Below, piece after piece: positions 34,785 to 43,615 of a stretch of DNA of 64,000 nucleotides. The stretch is from Sphingomonas hankookensis (GTDB lineage: Bacteria; Pseudomonadota; Alphaproteobacteria; Sphingomonadales; Sphingomonadaceae). The notes under the pieces were generated by a model that saw nothing but the letters and a program-made list of their open reading frames with translations, had not been told where the DNA came from and made no database searches. Positions within the stretch are counted from its first letter, which is position 1. Each line of letters begins with the position of its first letter. The stretch covers positions 1,095,840 through 1,159,839 of the forward strand of contig NZ_JAKREV010000001.1 of NCBI RefSeq assembly GCF_022664465.1, written 5' to 3'. Position numbers and translations under genes: made by a program.

Positions 34785-35038
34785 CCGCCGGTCACCGGCG
34801 GGAACAGCGCCACTTCGCGCGCGCCGGCGATCGGGGTGTCGAGCGGCACGAACGCCTGATCCACCGCCGCGCGCAGCCGCTGCCGGTCGGCGAACGCGGT
34901 GGCATAGCCCCCGCCCCGCTCGGCAAGCCAGTCGACCAGATCGGCCACCGTTACAACCTCTGCGGGCGGATCGACGCGCTCGCCGCCCGTGCCGACGCCC
35001 TCGCGCACCCATGCGAAATACAGCAGTTCGATCGCCAT
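34781..35038 (-). CDS. moaD: Molybdopterin synthase sulfur carrier subunit
   Basis: An 85-residue ubiquitin-like protein ending in the required double glycine (FPPVTGG), where the thiocarboxylate forms. It starts MAIELLYFAWVREGVG, usual for MoaD. Its start overlaps the pgsA stop (TAATG) and its stop overlaps moaE, so three unrelated functions are translationally chained. The order pgsA-moaD-moaE is notable as a gene arrangement rather than a pathway. Confidence 0.92.
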   Translation of the reverse strand: MAIELLYFAWVREGVGTGGERVDPPAEVVTVADLVDWLAERGGGYATAFADRQRLRAAVDQAFVPLDTPIAGAREVALFPPVTGG

Positions 35039-35604
35039 TACGTGTCCATGTGCCTGAGGCCGAGGCGCAGATAATCCCACCCGGTGATCGCGGTCAGAAG
35101 CGCCGCGCCCCACAGGCACACCAGCCCGGTCACATGCACGAACGCATAGGCCGGCACCGCCCCCGCCAAGATCAGCGCGCCGAACGCGACCAGCTGCAAC
35201 GTCGTCTTCCACTTGGCGAGCTGCGACACCGGCAACGACACCTGAATGCCGGCAAGGAACTCGCGCAGCCCCGACACCGCGATCTCGCGCAGCAGGATGA
35301 CCAGCGCGGCGATCAGGTGGATGCCGGTGATGATGGCGACATCGTGGCGCGTGCCGACCAGCATCAGGATGACGGCGGCCACCATGATCTTGTCGGCGAT
35401 CGGGTCGAGGAACACGCCCAGCTTCGACACCGTCCCCTGCGCGCGCGCGAGATAGCCGTCGAAATAATCGGTGATGCCCATCAGGCAGTAGAGCGCGAAG
35501 GCGATCGCATAGCCCGCCGCCCAGGTCGGCCACCACAGGAACGCGACCAGCAGCGGCACCGCCAGGATACGCGACAACGTCAGGATGTTGGGAAGCGTCA
35601 GCAC
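35038..35604 (-). CDS. pgsA: CDP-diacylglycerol-glycerol-3-phosphate 3-phosphatidyltransferase
   Basis: A 188-residue CDP-alcohol phosphotransferase with four or five membrane helices. The catalytic motif runs DYFDGYLARAQGTVSKLGVFLDPIAD, with all the conserved Asp and Gly residues. It makes phosphatidylglycerophosphate for PG and cardiolipin. The GTG at 35604 gives the family start VLTLPNILTLSRI; no ATG is available near it, and the frame extends upstream without homology. Confidence 0.88.
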   Translation of the reverse strand: MLTLPNILTLSRILAVPLLVAFLWWPTWAAGYAIAFALYCLMGITDYFDGYLARAQGTVSKLGVFLDPIADKIMVAAVILMLVGTRHDVAIITGIHLIAALVILLREIAVSGLREFLAGIQVSLPVSQLAKWKTTLQLVAFGALILAGAVPAYAFVHVTGLVCLWGAALLTAITGWDYLRLGLRHMDT

Positions 35605-35730
35605 ATCCCGGCGCTTAGCATCCCCGGTGGTTCGGGTGAAAGCGGCAAAACGGCGATTGAAGCGCACGGACGTGCTGGCTAAACCCCGTTCGACAGCCCG
35701 CTGGGCAAGGTAGATCAGGTCGTACCCGGA

Positions 35731-37032
35731 ATGAATAATGCGCTGGGGTTGCTGAAGCAGCGCCGTTTCCTGCCGCTGTTCGTCACCCAGTTTCTGGGCG
35801 CGTTCAACGACAATCTGTTCAAGCACGCAATGGTGCTGTTCGCGACGTATCAATTGTTCAAGGACCCGGCGAGCGAGCAGAATTTCAACGCACTGGCCAC
35901 CGGCCTTGCGATCCTGCCCTTCGTATTGTTGTCGGCGTTGTCGGGGCAATTGGCCGACACGCATGACAAGGCGCGGATCATCCGCATCGTGAAGACCGCC
36001 GAGATCGGCATCATGCTCTATGGCGCGGCCGGCATGCTGGTCGCGCGCACCGGCTATGTCACCACCGGCGTGGTAATGATGCTGTCCGCGGTGGTGCTGC
36101 TCGGCGTCCATTCGACTTTTTTCGGGCCGATCAAATACGCGATCCTGCCGCAGCATCTGGAGGATCATCAGGTGCTGGGCGGCACCGGCCTGATCGAGGC
36201 CGCGACCTATCTGTCAGTGCTGACCGGGACGATCGTCGCGGGATGGATCAGCGTCGAATGGGCGGCGGGGCTGGTCGTCGCGGTCGCGATCGTCGGCTGG
36301 TTCACCGGACGACAGGTGCCCCCGGCGCCCCGCAGCGGTCCCGAACTGACGATCAACTGGAACCCGTTCACCGCGTCATGGCATCTGATCGCGGCGACGA
36401 TGCACATCCGCCGCCTGTTCCTCGCGATCATCGCTATCAGCTTCTTCTGGACGATCGGATCGGTGCTGATCGTGATCTTCCCCGTGCTGGTGAAGAACGT
36501 GCTGACCGCCGATCAACAGGTCGCATCGCTGACCATCGCCATCTTCTCGATCGGCGTCGCGATCGGATCGGTCATCATCAACGCCTTGCTGAAAGGGCAG
36601 ATTTCAGCGCGCTATTCGCCCGCCTCGGTCATCGCGATGGCGGCGTGCGTATTGGCCTTCGCGTTCGAGGCGAAGGCGTGGGTGCCGGCACCCGACGGTG
36701 GCCTGTACGGCGTGATCGATTTCGCCACCCATCCGCAATCGCTTCTCCTGCTCGGCACGCTGGCGCTGATCGCGATCTTCGGCGGCATGTTCGTGGTGCC
36801 GCTCTACGCATTCCTGACGACGACGGTGACCAAGGACCAGACCGCGCGGACGGTGGCGGCGAACAACGTCGTCAACTGCGCGTCGATGACCGTCGGCGCG
36901 ATCAGCGTGATCCTGCTGACCAAGGCCGGGCTGGGTCCCACCGACATGCTGCTGATCGTTGCCGCGATGTGCCTCGGCTCGGCATGGCTCGCCTGGCGGC
37001 TGCACCGGGCATGTGACGAGTGTCCGGCGTAG
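35731..37032 (+). CDS. MFS transporter, LplT-like
   Basis: A 433-residue major facilitator with about 12 hydrophobic segments. It opens RRFLPLFVTQFLGAFNDNLFKHAMVLF and has SALSGQLADTHDKARIIR, both found in LplT-type lysophospholipid transporters. In relatives LplT is fused or linked to an acyltransferase, which is absent here. The direction is opposite to pgsA, leaving a shared 126-base promoter region. A role in membrane lipid recycling is therefore plausible but unproven. Confidence 0.8.
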   Translation: MNNALGLLKQRRFLPLFVTQFLGAFNDNLFKHAMVLFATYQLFKDPASEQNFNALATGLAILPFVLLSALSGQLADTHDKARIIRIVKTAEIGIMLYGAAGMLVARTGYVTTGVVMMLSAVVLLGVHSTFFGPIKYAILPQHLEDHQVLGGTGLIEAATYLSVLTGTIVAGWISVEWAAGLVVAVAIVGWFTGRQVPPAPRSGPELTINWNPFTASWHLIAATMHIRRLFLAIIAISFFWTIGSVLIVIFPVLVKNVLTADQQVASLTIAIFSIGVAIGSVIINALLKGQISARYSPASVIAMAACVLAFAFEAKAWVPAPDGGLYGVIDFATHPQSLLLLGTLALIAIFGGMFVVPLYAFLTTTVTKDQTARTVAANNVVNCASMTVGAISVILLTKAGLGPTDMLLIVAAMCLGSAWLAWRLHRACDECPA

Positions 37033-37044
37033 CAGCCGGCTTTG

Positions 37045-37069
37045 CTCCCCCCCTTGTTATGGAGGGGAG
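37045..37069. other. Hairpin between convergent genes
   Basis: CTCCCC pairs with GGGGAG around a 13-base loop. It lies 13 bases after the MFS gene and 18 before the stop of the convergent miniprotein gene, where it may end both transcripts. A T-run is lacking, so the call is weak. Confidence 0.4.
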
Positions 37070-37086
37070 TTCACGTTTCCCCGCCC

Positions 37087-37245
37087 CTACAGAATGAACG
37101 TATAGAAGCAGATGAAGAACGCCGTGAAGCTGACGACGAACAGCTTCAGGTCGCTGTCTTCGCTGGTCACGGGCACGCTGACCAGCCGCGGCAGGCTGGC
37201 GCGGAACGGATGACGATTGCGGGATTCGCTCTGCGGTTTCATCAT
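37087..37245 (-). CDS. 52-residue predicted single-span membrane miniprotein
   Basis: A short frame of 52 residues that starts ATG-ATG at 37245 and 37242. The first half is polar and basic (KPQSESRNRHPFRASLPRL). The last 20 residues form one hydrophobic helix containing LFVVSFTAFFICFYTFIL, running to the stop, so a tail-anchored inner-membrane protein is likely. There is no clear ribosome site within 10 bases. No family is recognised. It lies between convergent MFS and Crp/Fnr genes. Confidence 0.55.
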   Translation of the reverse strand: MMKPQSESRNRHPFRASLPRLVSVPVTSEDSDLKLFVVSFTAFFICFYTFIL

Positions 37246-37320
37246 GACCGCGTTAACGCATTCTTTACCTTTTGGTCGCGTGCGATCCCGCCGACCCCCG
37301 TCCGATAACGGGACGAGTCG

Positions 37321-38061
37321 CTATCCTGCCGCCACGGTGCGGTCGAGATGCAGATAGGCCGGGGTAAAGATCGCCATCTCGCACAGCCGGTCGAGGTCGA
37401 GGATGGTCAGCGTCCGTGCCTCCCACGCGATCAGCCCGTCGCGGCGCAGATCCTGCACCATCCGGTTGACGTGCACCGGGGTCAGCCCGGTCGCCTCCGC
37501 CAGATCGGCTTGGGTCAGCGGAAATTCGCAGCTCCTGTCCGCGCACCGCCCGATCAGCCGCAAGCGGAAATACACCTCGCAGAACAGCAGCGCGATCCGC
37601 TCGCGCGCGGTCCGCAGCCCCAGGCTGGCGATCCATTCGCGGTGCGTGCCCATCGCGACATGGTCGTTCCACCACAGCGCCTGCGCGATGGTACGGCTGT
37701 CATGGCTCAGCGCGCTCAATTGTTCTGGCACGACCTCCGCCACGGTCATCGTCGTGATCGTGCCGATCGCATGGTCCGTCCGCCCGACCACCTGCAGATG
37801 CGGGTCGAACAGGTCGCCCGGCAACAGCAGCGACAGCATCTGCCGCCGCCCGTCGGGCAGCTGCCGATAGCGACAGCCCCAGCCGTCGAGCACGAAATGG
37901 ACGAATCGCGGCATCTCCCCCTCGGCCACGACATCGCGACGTGGCGCGACGATACGTTGCCGCTGATCGAGCAGGCCATCGATCGCCGTCCGGTCGGCTT
38001 CGGTCAGTTCGGAATATGCGAGCAGTCGAGAACGATAGCGCAGATCATGAGCCCCTGTCAT
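37321..38061 (-). CDS. Crp/Fnr family transcriptional regulator
   Basis: A 246-residue regulator with an N-terminal cyclic-nucleotide-binding-like beta roll (residues 30-130) and a C-terminal winged helix. The HTH contains LTQADLAEATGLTPVHVNRMVQDLRRDGLIAWE. The FNR-type N-terminal cysteine cluster is absent, so it does not sense oxygen by a 4Fe-4S centre. The ligand and targets are unknown. It has a short GC-rich leader and no obvious partner gene. Confidence 0.85.
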   Translation of the reverse strand: MTGAHDLRYRSRLLAYSELTEADRTAIDGLLDQRQRIVAPRRDVVAEGEMPRFVHFVLDGWGCRYRQLPDGRRQMLSLLLPGDLFDPHLQVVGRTDHAIGTITTMTVAEVVPEQLSALSHDSRTIAQALWWNDHVAMGTHREWIASLGLRTARERIALLFCEVYFRLRLIGRCADRSCEFPLTQADLAEATGLTPVHVNRMVQDLRRDGLIAWEARTLTILDLDRLCEMAIFTPAYLHLDRTVAAG

Positions 38062-38172
38062 AGGGGGCTCCAGCTAGCGGTTAATGCGCGGCGGCACGAT
38101 ATACTGGTTTAATCGGCGGAATTTGGCGCCGATTTTGGATCGCCTTCGCAACGGATTATACGGGAAACCAAC

Positions 38173-38198
38173 AAAAAACCCCGCATCGCTGCGGGGTT
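38173..38198 (-). terminator. Terminator downstream of tRNA-Ala
   Basis: On the minus strand the stem CCCCGC/GCGGGG is followed by six T residues, 11 bases after the tRNA 3' end. Confidence 0.85.
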
Positions 38199-38208
38199 CT
38201 TGGAAAAA

Positions 38209-38284
38209 TGGTGGAGCCGAGGGGGATCGAACCCCTGACCTCTGCAATGCCATTGCAGCGCTCTCCCAGCTGAGCTACGGCCCC
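38209..38284 (-). tRNA. tRNA-Ala (anticodon GGC)
   Basis: A 76-base cloverleaf with acceptor stem GGGGCCG and an encoded CCA end. The anticodon stem CTGCA/TGCAG encloses ATGGCAT, giving anticodon GGC, and the T arm carries GGTTCGATCC. It decodes GCC and GCU alanine codons. The gene ends at a terminator on the same strand. Confidence 0.95.
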
Positions 38285-38407
38285 TCATTTTTTTACGACC
38301 GTCCGGCATCTGGAAGAACCGGTCGGCGTCCCCGTCGGGGAAGGCGCCCTCTATGCGGAGGGCGCGGTCTTGGCAAGCGGGTTTTTGGCCCGCCCGCCAA
38401 AAAAGCA

Positions 38408-38725
38408 TCAACGCTCGGCTTCGTTGTCCTCGTCGGACGTATCGACACCCAGATCGTCGTCGCCGCCCAAATCGACATCGTCGTCGGCCGACGGTTCGTC
38501 GTCGCCCTCGATGTCCAGATCGTCGCCCAGATCGGCGTCCTTGGCGCCTTCCTTCTCGACCTTCACCTGTTCGAACGGCAGCGGCTGCTTCGACTTCAGG
38601 ATCGGTTCGGGATTCCAGTGCACGCCGCAATTGATGCAGGTGACCGGTTCGTCATTGCCAAGGTCGTAGAAGCGCGTCGCGCATTTCGGGCAGGTACGCT
38701 TCGTACCCCATTCCGGCTTCACCAT
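38408..38725 (-). CDS. TIGR02300 (FYDLN acid) family protein
   Basis: A 105-residue protein starting MVKPEWGTKRTCPKCATRFYDLGNDEPVTCINCG. Two CxxC pairs suggest a zinc ribbon (residues 11-36). The last 45 residues are almost all Asp, Glu, Gly and Leu, a long acidic tail. This is the alphaproteobacterial FYDLN-acid family of unknown function. The ATG at 38725 is chosen because it begins the family core. It is transcribed away from aroA. Confidence 0.85.
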   Translation of the reverse strand: MVKPEWGTKRTCPKCATRFYDLGNDEPVTCINCGVHWNPEPILKSKQPLPFEQVKVEKEGAKDADLGDDLDIEGDDEPSADDDVDLGGDDDLGVDTSDEDNEAER

Positions 38726-38824
38726 GTGTAGCCAAACCTCTCGGTGTTGTGGAAGAACGGGGCGGAAACCCCGGATGGGGCCGCGCCTTGCCATAGCGGG
38801 CACGCGCTGTCAAAGCCGCCGGTC

Positions 38825-40156
38825 ATGCACGATGCCACGCCCACTCCCCTTTCTGTCTCCGCCAGCCGCCCGCTGACCGGGTCCGCGCCCGTTCCCGGCG
38901 ACAAGTCGATCAGCCACCGTTCGCTCATGCTCTCGGCGCTGGCGGTCGGCACCAGCCGCGTGACCGGACTGCTGGAGGGCGAGGACGTGCTGGCCACCGC
39001 TGCCGCGATGCGGGCGATGGGCGCGACGATCGTGCGCGGGGACGACGGCGTGTGGACGATCGACGGCGTCGGCGTCGGCGGGCTGCTGCAACCGGCGGGC
39101 GCGCTCGACATGGGCAATTCGGGCACGTCGACCCGGCTGCTGATGGGACTGGTGTCGTCCCACGCGATCACCGCGACCTTCACCGGCGATGCCTCGCTCA
39201 GCAAGCGTCCGATGGGCCGCGTCATCGAACCGCTGTCGCAGATGGGCGCGGAGATCACCGCCAGCCCCGGCGGACGCCTCCCGCTGATGCTGCGCGGGAT
39301 CGTGCCGGCGGTGCCGATCGACTACACGCTGCCGGTCGCCTCGGCGCAGGTGAAGTCGGCGATCCTGCTCGCCGGATTAAACACGCCGGGCATCACCCGC
39401 GTCCTCGAGCCCGTCCCCACCCGCGACCATAGCGAACGGATGCTGCAGGGCTTCGGCGCGAAGCTCACCGTCGAGGTGACCGAGGCGGGCCGCGTGATCG
39501 AACTCCACGGCGAGGCGGAATTGCAGCCGCAGACGATCACCGTGCCGGGCGATCCGTCGTCGGCCGCCTTCCCGGTCGTCGCCGCGCTGCTGGTGCCCGG
39601 CAGCCATGTCACCATCACCAATGTCGGCCTGAACCCGACCCGCGCCGCGCTGTTCGACGTGCTGCGCGCGATGGGCGGCGACATCGTATTCGAGAATGCA
39701 CGCGAGGTCGGGGGAGAGCCGGTCGCCGATATCGTCGTGCGCGCGTCGACGCTGACCGGGATCGAGGTCGATCCGGCGGTCGCCCCGGCGATGATCGACG
39801 AATTTCCGGTGCTGTTCGTCGCCGCCGCACTGGCGAACGGACGCACCGTCACCCGCGGCCTGGAGGAACTACGCGTCAAGGAAAGCGACCGCATCACGAC
39901 TATGGCCGAGGGGCTGCGCGCGATCGGCGCGACGGTCGAGGAGACCGAGGACGGCCTGATCATCGACGGCACCGGCGGCGATCTGCTGCCCGGCGGCGGC
40001 ACGATCGCGGCGAAGCTCGATCACCGCATCGCGATGAGCTTCGTCGTCGCCGGCCTGGTCAGCAAGGCACCGGTGACGATCGACGATATGTCCCCGGTCG
40101 CGACCAGCTTCCCGACCTTCACCGCGCTGCTGCGTGGCATCGGAGCATCGCTGTGA
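38825..40156 (+). CDS. aroA: 3-phosphoshikimate 1-carboxyvinyltransferase (EPSP synthase)
   Basis: A 443-residue EPSP synthase that joins shikimate-3-phosphate and PEP in aromatic amino acid synthesis. It has [13 protein letters not shown] near residue 26, [12 protein letters not shown] and [15 protein letters not shown]. The C-terminus carries [11 protein letters not shown] and the DHRIAMSF segment. The ATG at 38825 begins the family N-terminus. The end overlaps cmk (GTGA). Confidence 0.96.
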   Translation: MHDATPTPLSVSASRPLTGSAPVPGDKSISHRSLMLSALAVGTSRVTGLLEGEDVLATAAAMRAMGATIVRGDDGVWTIDGVGVGGLLQPAGALDMGNSGTSTRLLMGLVSSHAITATFTGDASLSKRPMGRVIEPLSQMGAEITASPGGRLPLMLRGIVPAVPIDYTLPVASAQVKSAILLAGLNTPGITRVLEPVPTRDHSERMLQGFGAKLTVEVTEAGRVIELHGEAELQPQTITVPGDPSSAAFPVVAALLVPGSHVTITNVGLNPTRAALFDVLRAMGGDIVFENAREVGGEPVADIVVRASTLTGIEVDPAVAPAMIDEFPVLFVAAALANGRTVTRGLEELRVKESDRITTMAEGLRAIGATVEETEDGLIIDGTGGDLLPGGGTIAAKLDHRIAMSFVVAGLVSKAPVTIDDMSPVATSFPTFTALLRGIGASL

Positions 40157-40776
40157 TCATCGCGGTCGACGGCCCGGCGGCATCGGGCAAGGGCACGATC
40201 GCGCGGGCGCTGGCGCGGCATTACGGCCTGCCGCATCTCGACACCGGCCTCCTGTACCGCGCCGTCGCCACCCGCGTGCTGCGCGACGGGCTCGACCCGA
40301 CGATCGAGGCGGATTGCGTCGCCGCCTGCGACTTTCCCGACACGCTGCTCGAGGATGCGTGGCTGCGCACCGACGAGGCCGGGCAGACCGCGTCGATCGT
40401 CTCGGCGCATCCGCTGGTGCGCTCGGCACTACTGCGCCGCCAGCGCAAGTTCGCGCAGCAGCCCGGCGGCGCGGTGCTCGACGGGCGCGACATCGGCACG
40501 GTGATCGCGCCCGACGCCGATGCGAAGCTGTTCGTGAAGGCGACGCCGGCCATCCGCGCCCGGCGCCGTCACACCGAACTGGCCAAGGCCGGTTCCGACG
40601 TCAGCTACGACCGGGTGCTGGCCGATATCCGCGCGCGTGACGATCGCGATTCGGGCCGCGCCACCGCCCCGCTGACCATGGCCGCCGACGCCGCGCCGCT
40701 CGACACCAGCACCCTGTCGATCGACGCCGCGGTCGAACGCGCCATCGCCATCGTCGAGGGGCAGCGGGGGAAGTAG
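40153..40776 (+). CDS. cmk: (d)CMP kinase
   Basis: A 207-residue cytidylate kinase. The P-loop is [16 protein letters not shown] (residues 6-21), followed by [11 protein letters not shown] and [12 protein letters not shown]. It phosphorylates CMP and dCMP. The GTG start overlaps the aroA stop. In many bacteria rpsA follows cmk; here a 374-base gene-free stretch follows instead. Confidence 0.95.
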   Translation: MIIAVDGPAASGKGTIARALARHYGLPHLDTGLLYRAVATRVLRDGLDPTIEADCVAACDFPDTLLEDAWLRTDEAGQTASIVSAHPLVRSALLRRQRKFAQQPGGAVLDGRDIGTVIAPDADAKLFVKATPAIRARRRHTELAKAGSDVSYDRVLADIRARDDRDSGRATAPLTMAADAAPLDTSTLSIDAAVERAIAIVEGQRGK

Positions 40777-40800
40777 GGCTCGGACGGTCCGCCTACCCTC

Positions 40801-40890
40801 CGACCGTACCCCCGCGCAGGCGGGGGTCCAGGGTAACGGAAGGACAGCGTGTGTGGCTCTGGCCCCCCCGCCTGCGCGGGGGTACGATCG
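40801..40890. repeat. Dispersed palindromic repeat, CCCCCGC/GCGGGGG family
   Basis: The arms TACCCCCGCGCAGGCGGGGGTCC and CCCCGCCTGCGCGGGGGTAC bound a 35-base spacer. The same element, in the same layout, recurs at 53698-53786. It lies within the 374-base cmk-nadC interval; the remainder (40891-41150) shows nothing recognisable. Confidence 0.75.
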
Positions 40891-41150
40891 GATTGACCGT
40901 CGATCATTCCGCAGCCGCCGATATGACGGCGACATCGCCCCATCTTTCCTACACGACAACCACCTGCCATCGTCACCGGGTCACCCTCTTAACGACCCAC
41001 CCGGACCGCCACCGCCACACCAACCGCGCAACAAACGCCACTAGTGTGAACTTAGTGAACTTTGGCCCGCGAACCGCCCGCAAAACGGCCTGTCACCTAC
41101 CCTTGCCCGGCTCTATAGCGAACGCCCCTTCCCAGCGCGGACCTTAGCCC

Positions 41151-42005
41151 ATGATCCCCGGTTTCGACCTTGCCGCCTTCATCGCCGCCACCCTTGCCGA
41201 GGATATGGGGGACGCCGGCGACATCACCGCCGCCGCGGTCATTCCCGCCGACGCCGTGTTCGCCGGCGTGATGGACAGCCGCGATGCGATCACCGTGGCG
41301 GGCCTCGACATCGCCGCCGCCTTTTTCCGCCATCTCGATCCTAGCGCCGTCATCGAACCGCTGGTCGCCGATGGCGATGCGGTACCGGCCGGCACCGCGC
41401 TGCTACGGCTGCGCGGCAATGCCCGCGCGCTGCTGACCGCCGAACGCTCCGCGCTCAACACCGTCCAGCACCTGTCGGGCATCGCTACGCTGACCGCCAC
41501 TTATGTCGCAGCGATCGCCGGGACCGGCGCGACGCTGCTCGACACGCGCAAGACGATCCCCGGCCTGCGCATCCTCGAAAAATACGCGACGCGCATGGGC
41601 GGCGCGACCAACCACCGCATGGGGTTGTGGGACGCGGCGATGATCAAGGACAACCACGTCGCCGTCGCCGGATCGGTCGGCGAAGCCACCGCCCGCGCCA
41701 AGGCGGCGGGCATTGAACGGATCATCGTCGAGGTCGATTCGCTGGACCAGATCGAACCGGCGCTGGCCGCCGGTGCCACCCACCTGCTACTCGACAACAT
41801 GAGCCCGCCGACACTGCGCGAAGCGGTCGCGACGATCGCCGGGCGCGTGCCGGCGGAGGCGTCGGGCGGGGTCCGGCTCGACACGATCCGCGCCATCGCC
41901 GACACCGGCGTCGATTATGTCAGCGTCGGGCGCCTGACCCAATCGGCGCCGGCTGCCGATATCGGGCTGGATTTCACGCTCGACGACGCCCGTCCGGCGG
42001 CATAA
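41151..42005 (+). CDS. nadC: Nicotinate-nucleotide pyrophosphorylase (carboxylating)
   Basis: A 284-residue quinolinate phosphoribosyltransferase. It has AERSALNTVQHLSGIAT, LDTRKTIPGLRILEKYA, GGATNHRMGLWDAAMIKDNH and the C-terminal SGGVRLDTIRAIADTGVDYVSVG. It makes nicotinate mononucleotide from quinolinate and PRPP in NAD synthesis. No nadA or nadB lies in the window. Confidence 0.96.
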   Translation: MIPGFDLAAFIAATLAEDMGDAGDITAAAVIPADAVFAGVMDSRDAITVAGLDIAAAFFRHLDPSAVIEPLVADGDAVPAGTALLRLRGNARALLTAERSALNTVQHLSGIATLTATYVAAIAGTGATLLDTRKTIPGLRILEKYATRMGGATNHRMGLWDAAMIKDNHVAVAGSVGEATARAKAAGIERIIVEVDSLDQIEPALAAGATHLLLDNMSPPTLREAVATIAGRVPAEASGGVRLDTIRAIADTGVDYVSVGRLTQSAPAADIGLDFTLDDARPAA

Positions 42006-42036
42006 CCACCGACAGCGCAACTTGGGGGGAAACGCG

Positions 42037-42468
42037 ATGCGTCCGTCTTCGATCGTCCGGTTCGACCGGCTCTATCTCGCCTCGATCGCCGTCGGGCTGA
42101 TCGGCAACATTCTCGAATGGCCGGTCACCATGGCACGGCTGGCCGAAAACCCCGATACCGCGGCGCTGGGATCGAGCGCGGCGGTGGCGGCGGGCGGCAT
42201 GATCGTCGTCGGCGTGGTCATCGCGCTGCTGCTGTGGTTCTTCATCGCGCAACGGGCCAGCACCGTCGCCAAATGGATCCTCGTCGTATTCACCGTCTTC
42301 GCGATCGGCAGCCTGGCGGTCGGCTTCTCCACCGGCGCGGTGATCCTCGACACCGGCGGTATCGTCCGCATCGTCGCGGTCGCGTTGCAGGCGGCGGCAG
42401 TCTTCTTCCTGTTCCGTCCCGACGCCGCCGCGTGGTTCGCCCCCGCCGCGCTGGAGGACGAAGCGTGA
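42037..42468 (+). CDS. Four-span membrane protein of unknown function
   Basis: A 143-residue protein with four hydrophobic segments separated by short loops (near residues 15-27, 47-69, 79-100 and 109-127). A GGGGGGA ribosome site precedes the ATG at 42037. The stop overlaps the GTG start of the RNase T2 gene, so the two are translationally coupled. No family is recognised. Confidence 0.65.
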   Translation: MRPSSIVRFDRLYLASIAVGLIGNILEWPVTMARLAENPDTAALGSSAAVAAGGMIVVGVVIALLLWFFIAQRASTVAKWILVVFTVFAIGSLAVGFSTGAVILDTGGIVRIVAVALQAAAVFFLFRPDAAAWFAPAALEDEA

Positions 42469-43184
42469 AGCGGATCGTCCTCACCCTCGCCACGCTGTTG
42501 GCGCCGGTCGCGGTGCATGCGCAGGCGCTGCAATGTGCCGCCCCGGCGCAGGTCGAGCGCCCGCGCCCCGATCTGCCCAGCGCACAGCAACCGCGCCGCG
42601 TCCTCCCGATCGGCAGCTATACGCTGGCGATCACGTGGAGCCCCGAATATTGCCGCACGCGCCGCGACGATGCGCGCAACGCCTTCCAATGCGGCGGCGG
42701 CAACCGCTTCGGCTTCACCCTCCACGGCCTGTGGCCCGACGGGACCGGCAAGGACTGGCCGCAATATTGCACCTCGACGCCGATCCTGCCCGACGCGGTG
42801 ATCAAGAAGAACCTGTGCGTCACCCCCTCGGCCCAGCTGCTCCAGCACGAATATGCCAAGCACGGCACCTGCATGGGCGTATCGCCCGCCGCCTATTTCG
42901 ACGAATCGCGCACCCTGTTCCAGCGGTTGCGCTTTCCCGACACGATGGCGCTGTCGCGGCGACCGAACCTGACCGCCGGACAGCTCGCCACCGCGATCGC
43001 CCGCCTGAACCCCGGCATGACGCCGCGGTCGATGCGCGTCACCACCAACGCGCGCGGCTGGCTAGACGAGGTCTGGCTGTGCCTCGACATACGGCGTCGT
43101 TACACCGCCTGCCCGGCGCATCAGGGCGGCGTGACGCCCAACACCCGCGTGAAAATCTGGCGCGGCGGACGTCAGGCAGGGTAA
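42465..43184 (+). CDS. Secreted ribonuclease T2
   Basis: A 239-residue RNase T2 with a signal peptide ending VHAQ near residue 20. The two conserved active-site regions are FTLHGLWPDG (His87) and EYAKHGTC (Glu129, His133). Several cysteines could form the usual disulfides. It cleaves RNA through 2',3'-cyclic phosphates outside the cytoplasm, probably for nutrient recovery. The start is GTG and overlaps the upstream membrane-protein gene. Confidence 0.93.
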   Translation: MKRIVLTLATLLAPVAVHAQALQCAAPAQVERPRPDLPSAQQPRRVLPIGSYTLAITWSPEYCRTRRDDARNAFQCGGGNRFGFTLHGLWPDGTGKDWPQYCTSTPILPDAVIKKNLCVTPSAQLLQHEYAKHGTCMGVSPAAYFDESRTLFQRLRFPDTMALSRRPNLTAGQLATAIARLNPGMTPRSMRVTTNARGWLDEVWLCLDIRRRYTACPAHQGGVTPNTRVKIWRGGRQAG

Positions 43185-43610
43185 TCAGCCCTCGACCGTC
43201 GCCGTCGCGGGATGGTGGCGGTCGAGATGCTTGCGGATGATGCGCAGGTTGCGGGTGTTCGACCGAAAGAAGAAGTCGGGCACCGCGCCGACGATCGGGA
43301 TCAGCCCCAGCGCCCAATCGGTGCCGACATTACCCGCCATCCGCGCCATCTGCCACCGCGACATACCTAGGTTGCGCGCTTCCCACAGCATGTAGCTGCC
43401 CATCGCCGCGCCGATGAAGCTACCGACCACGGGGATGAAGTTCAGCAGAAAGTCGAGGCCCACCGGATGCTTCGTGCCCGGAATGGTCAGCGACCGCTCC
43501 ATCAGCCGCTCGATCGCCACCACGCGGCGGCGCACGGCGGCGGGATCACGGTCGAGATGTCCGGCGATCTGCTCGAACAATTCGGGGGAGATGCGGGTCG
43601 GCTTTGCCAT
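43185..43610 (-). CDS. DUF4112 family membrane protein
   Basis: A 141-residue protein. It has LLNFIPVVGSFIGAAMGSYMLWEARNLGMSRWQMARMAGNVGTDWALGLIPIVGAVPDFFFRSNTRN-type text, the DUF4112 signature of two membrane segments with FIPVVG and LIPIVG motifs. The function is unknown. It is convergent with the RNase T2 gene, with stops adjacent, and is separated by 5 bases from the next minus-strand gene. Confidence 0.82.
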   Translation of the reverse strand: MAKPTRISPELFEQIAGHLDRDPAAVRRRVVAIERLMERSLTIPGTKHPVGLDFLLNFIPVVGSFIGAAMGSYMLWEARNLGMSRWQMARMAGNVGTDWALGLIPIVGAVPDFFFRSNTRNLRIIRKHLDRHHPATATVEG

Positions 43611-43615
43611 GCACC

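Noticed and set aside
40891..41150. A gene, for example rpsA, following cmk
   Set aside because: No frame here has a plausible start, ribosome site or family motif; the stretch contains only a repeat and unremarkable sequence before nadC.
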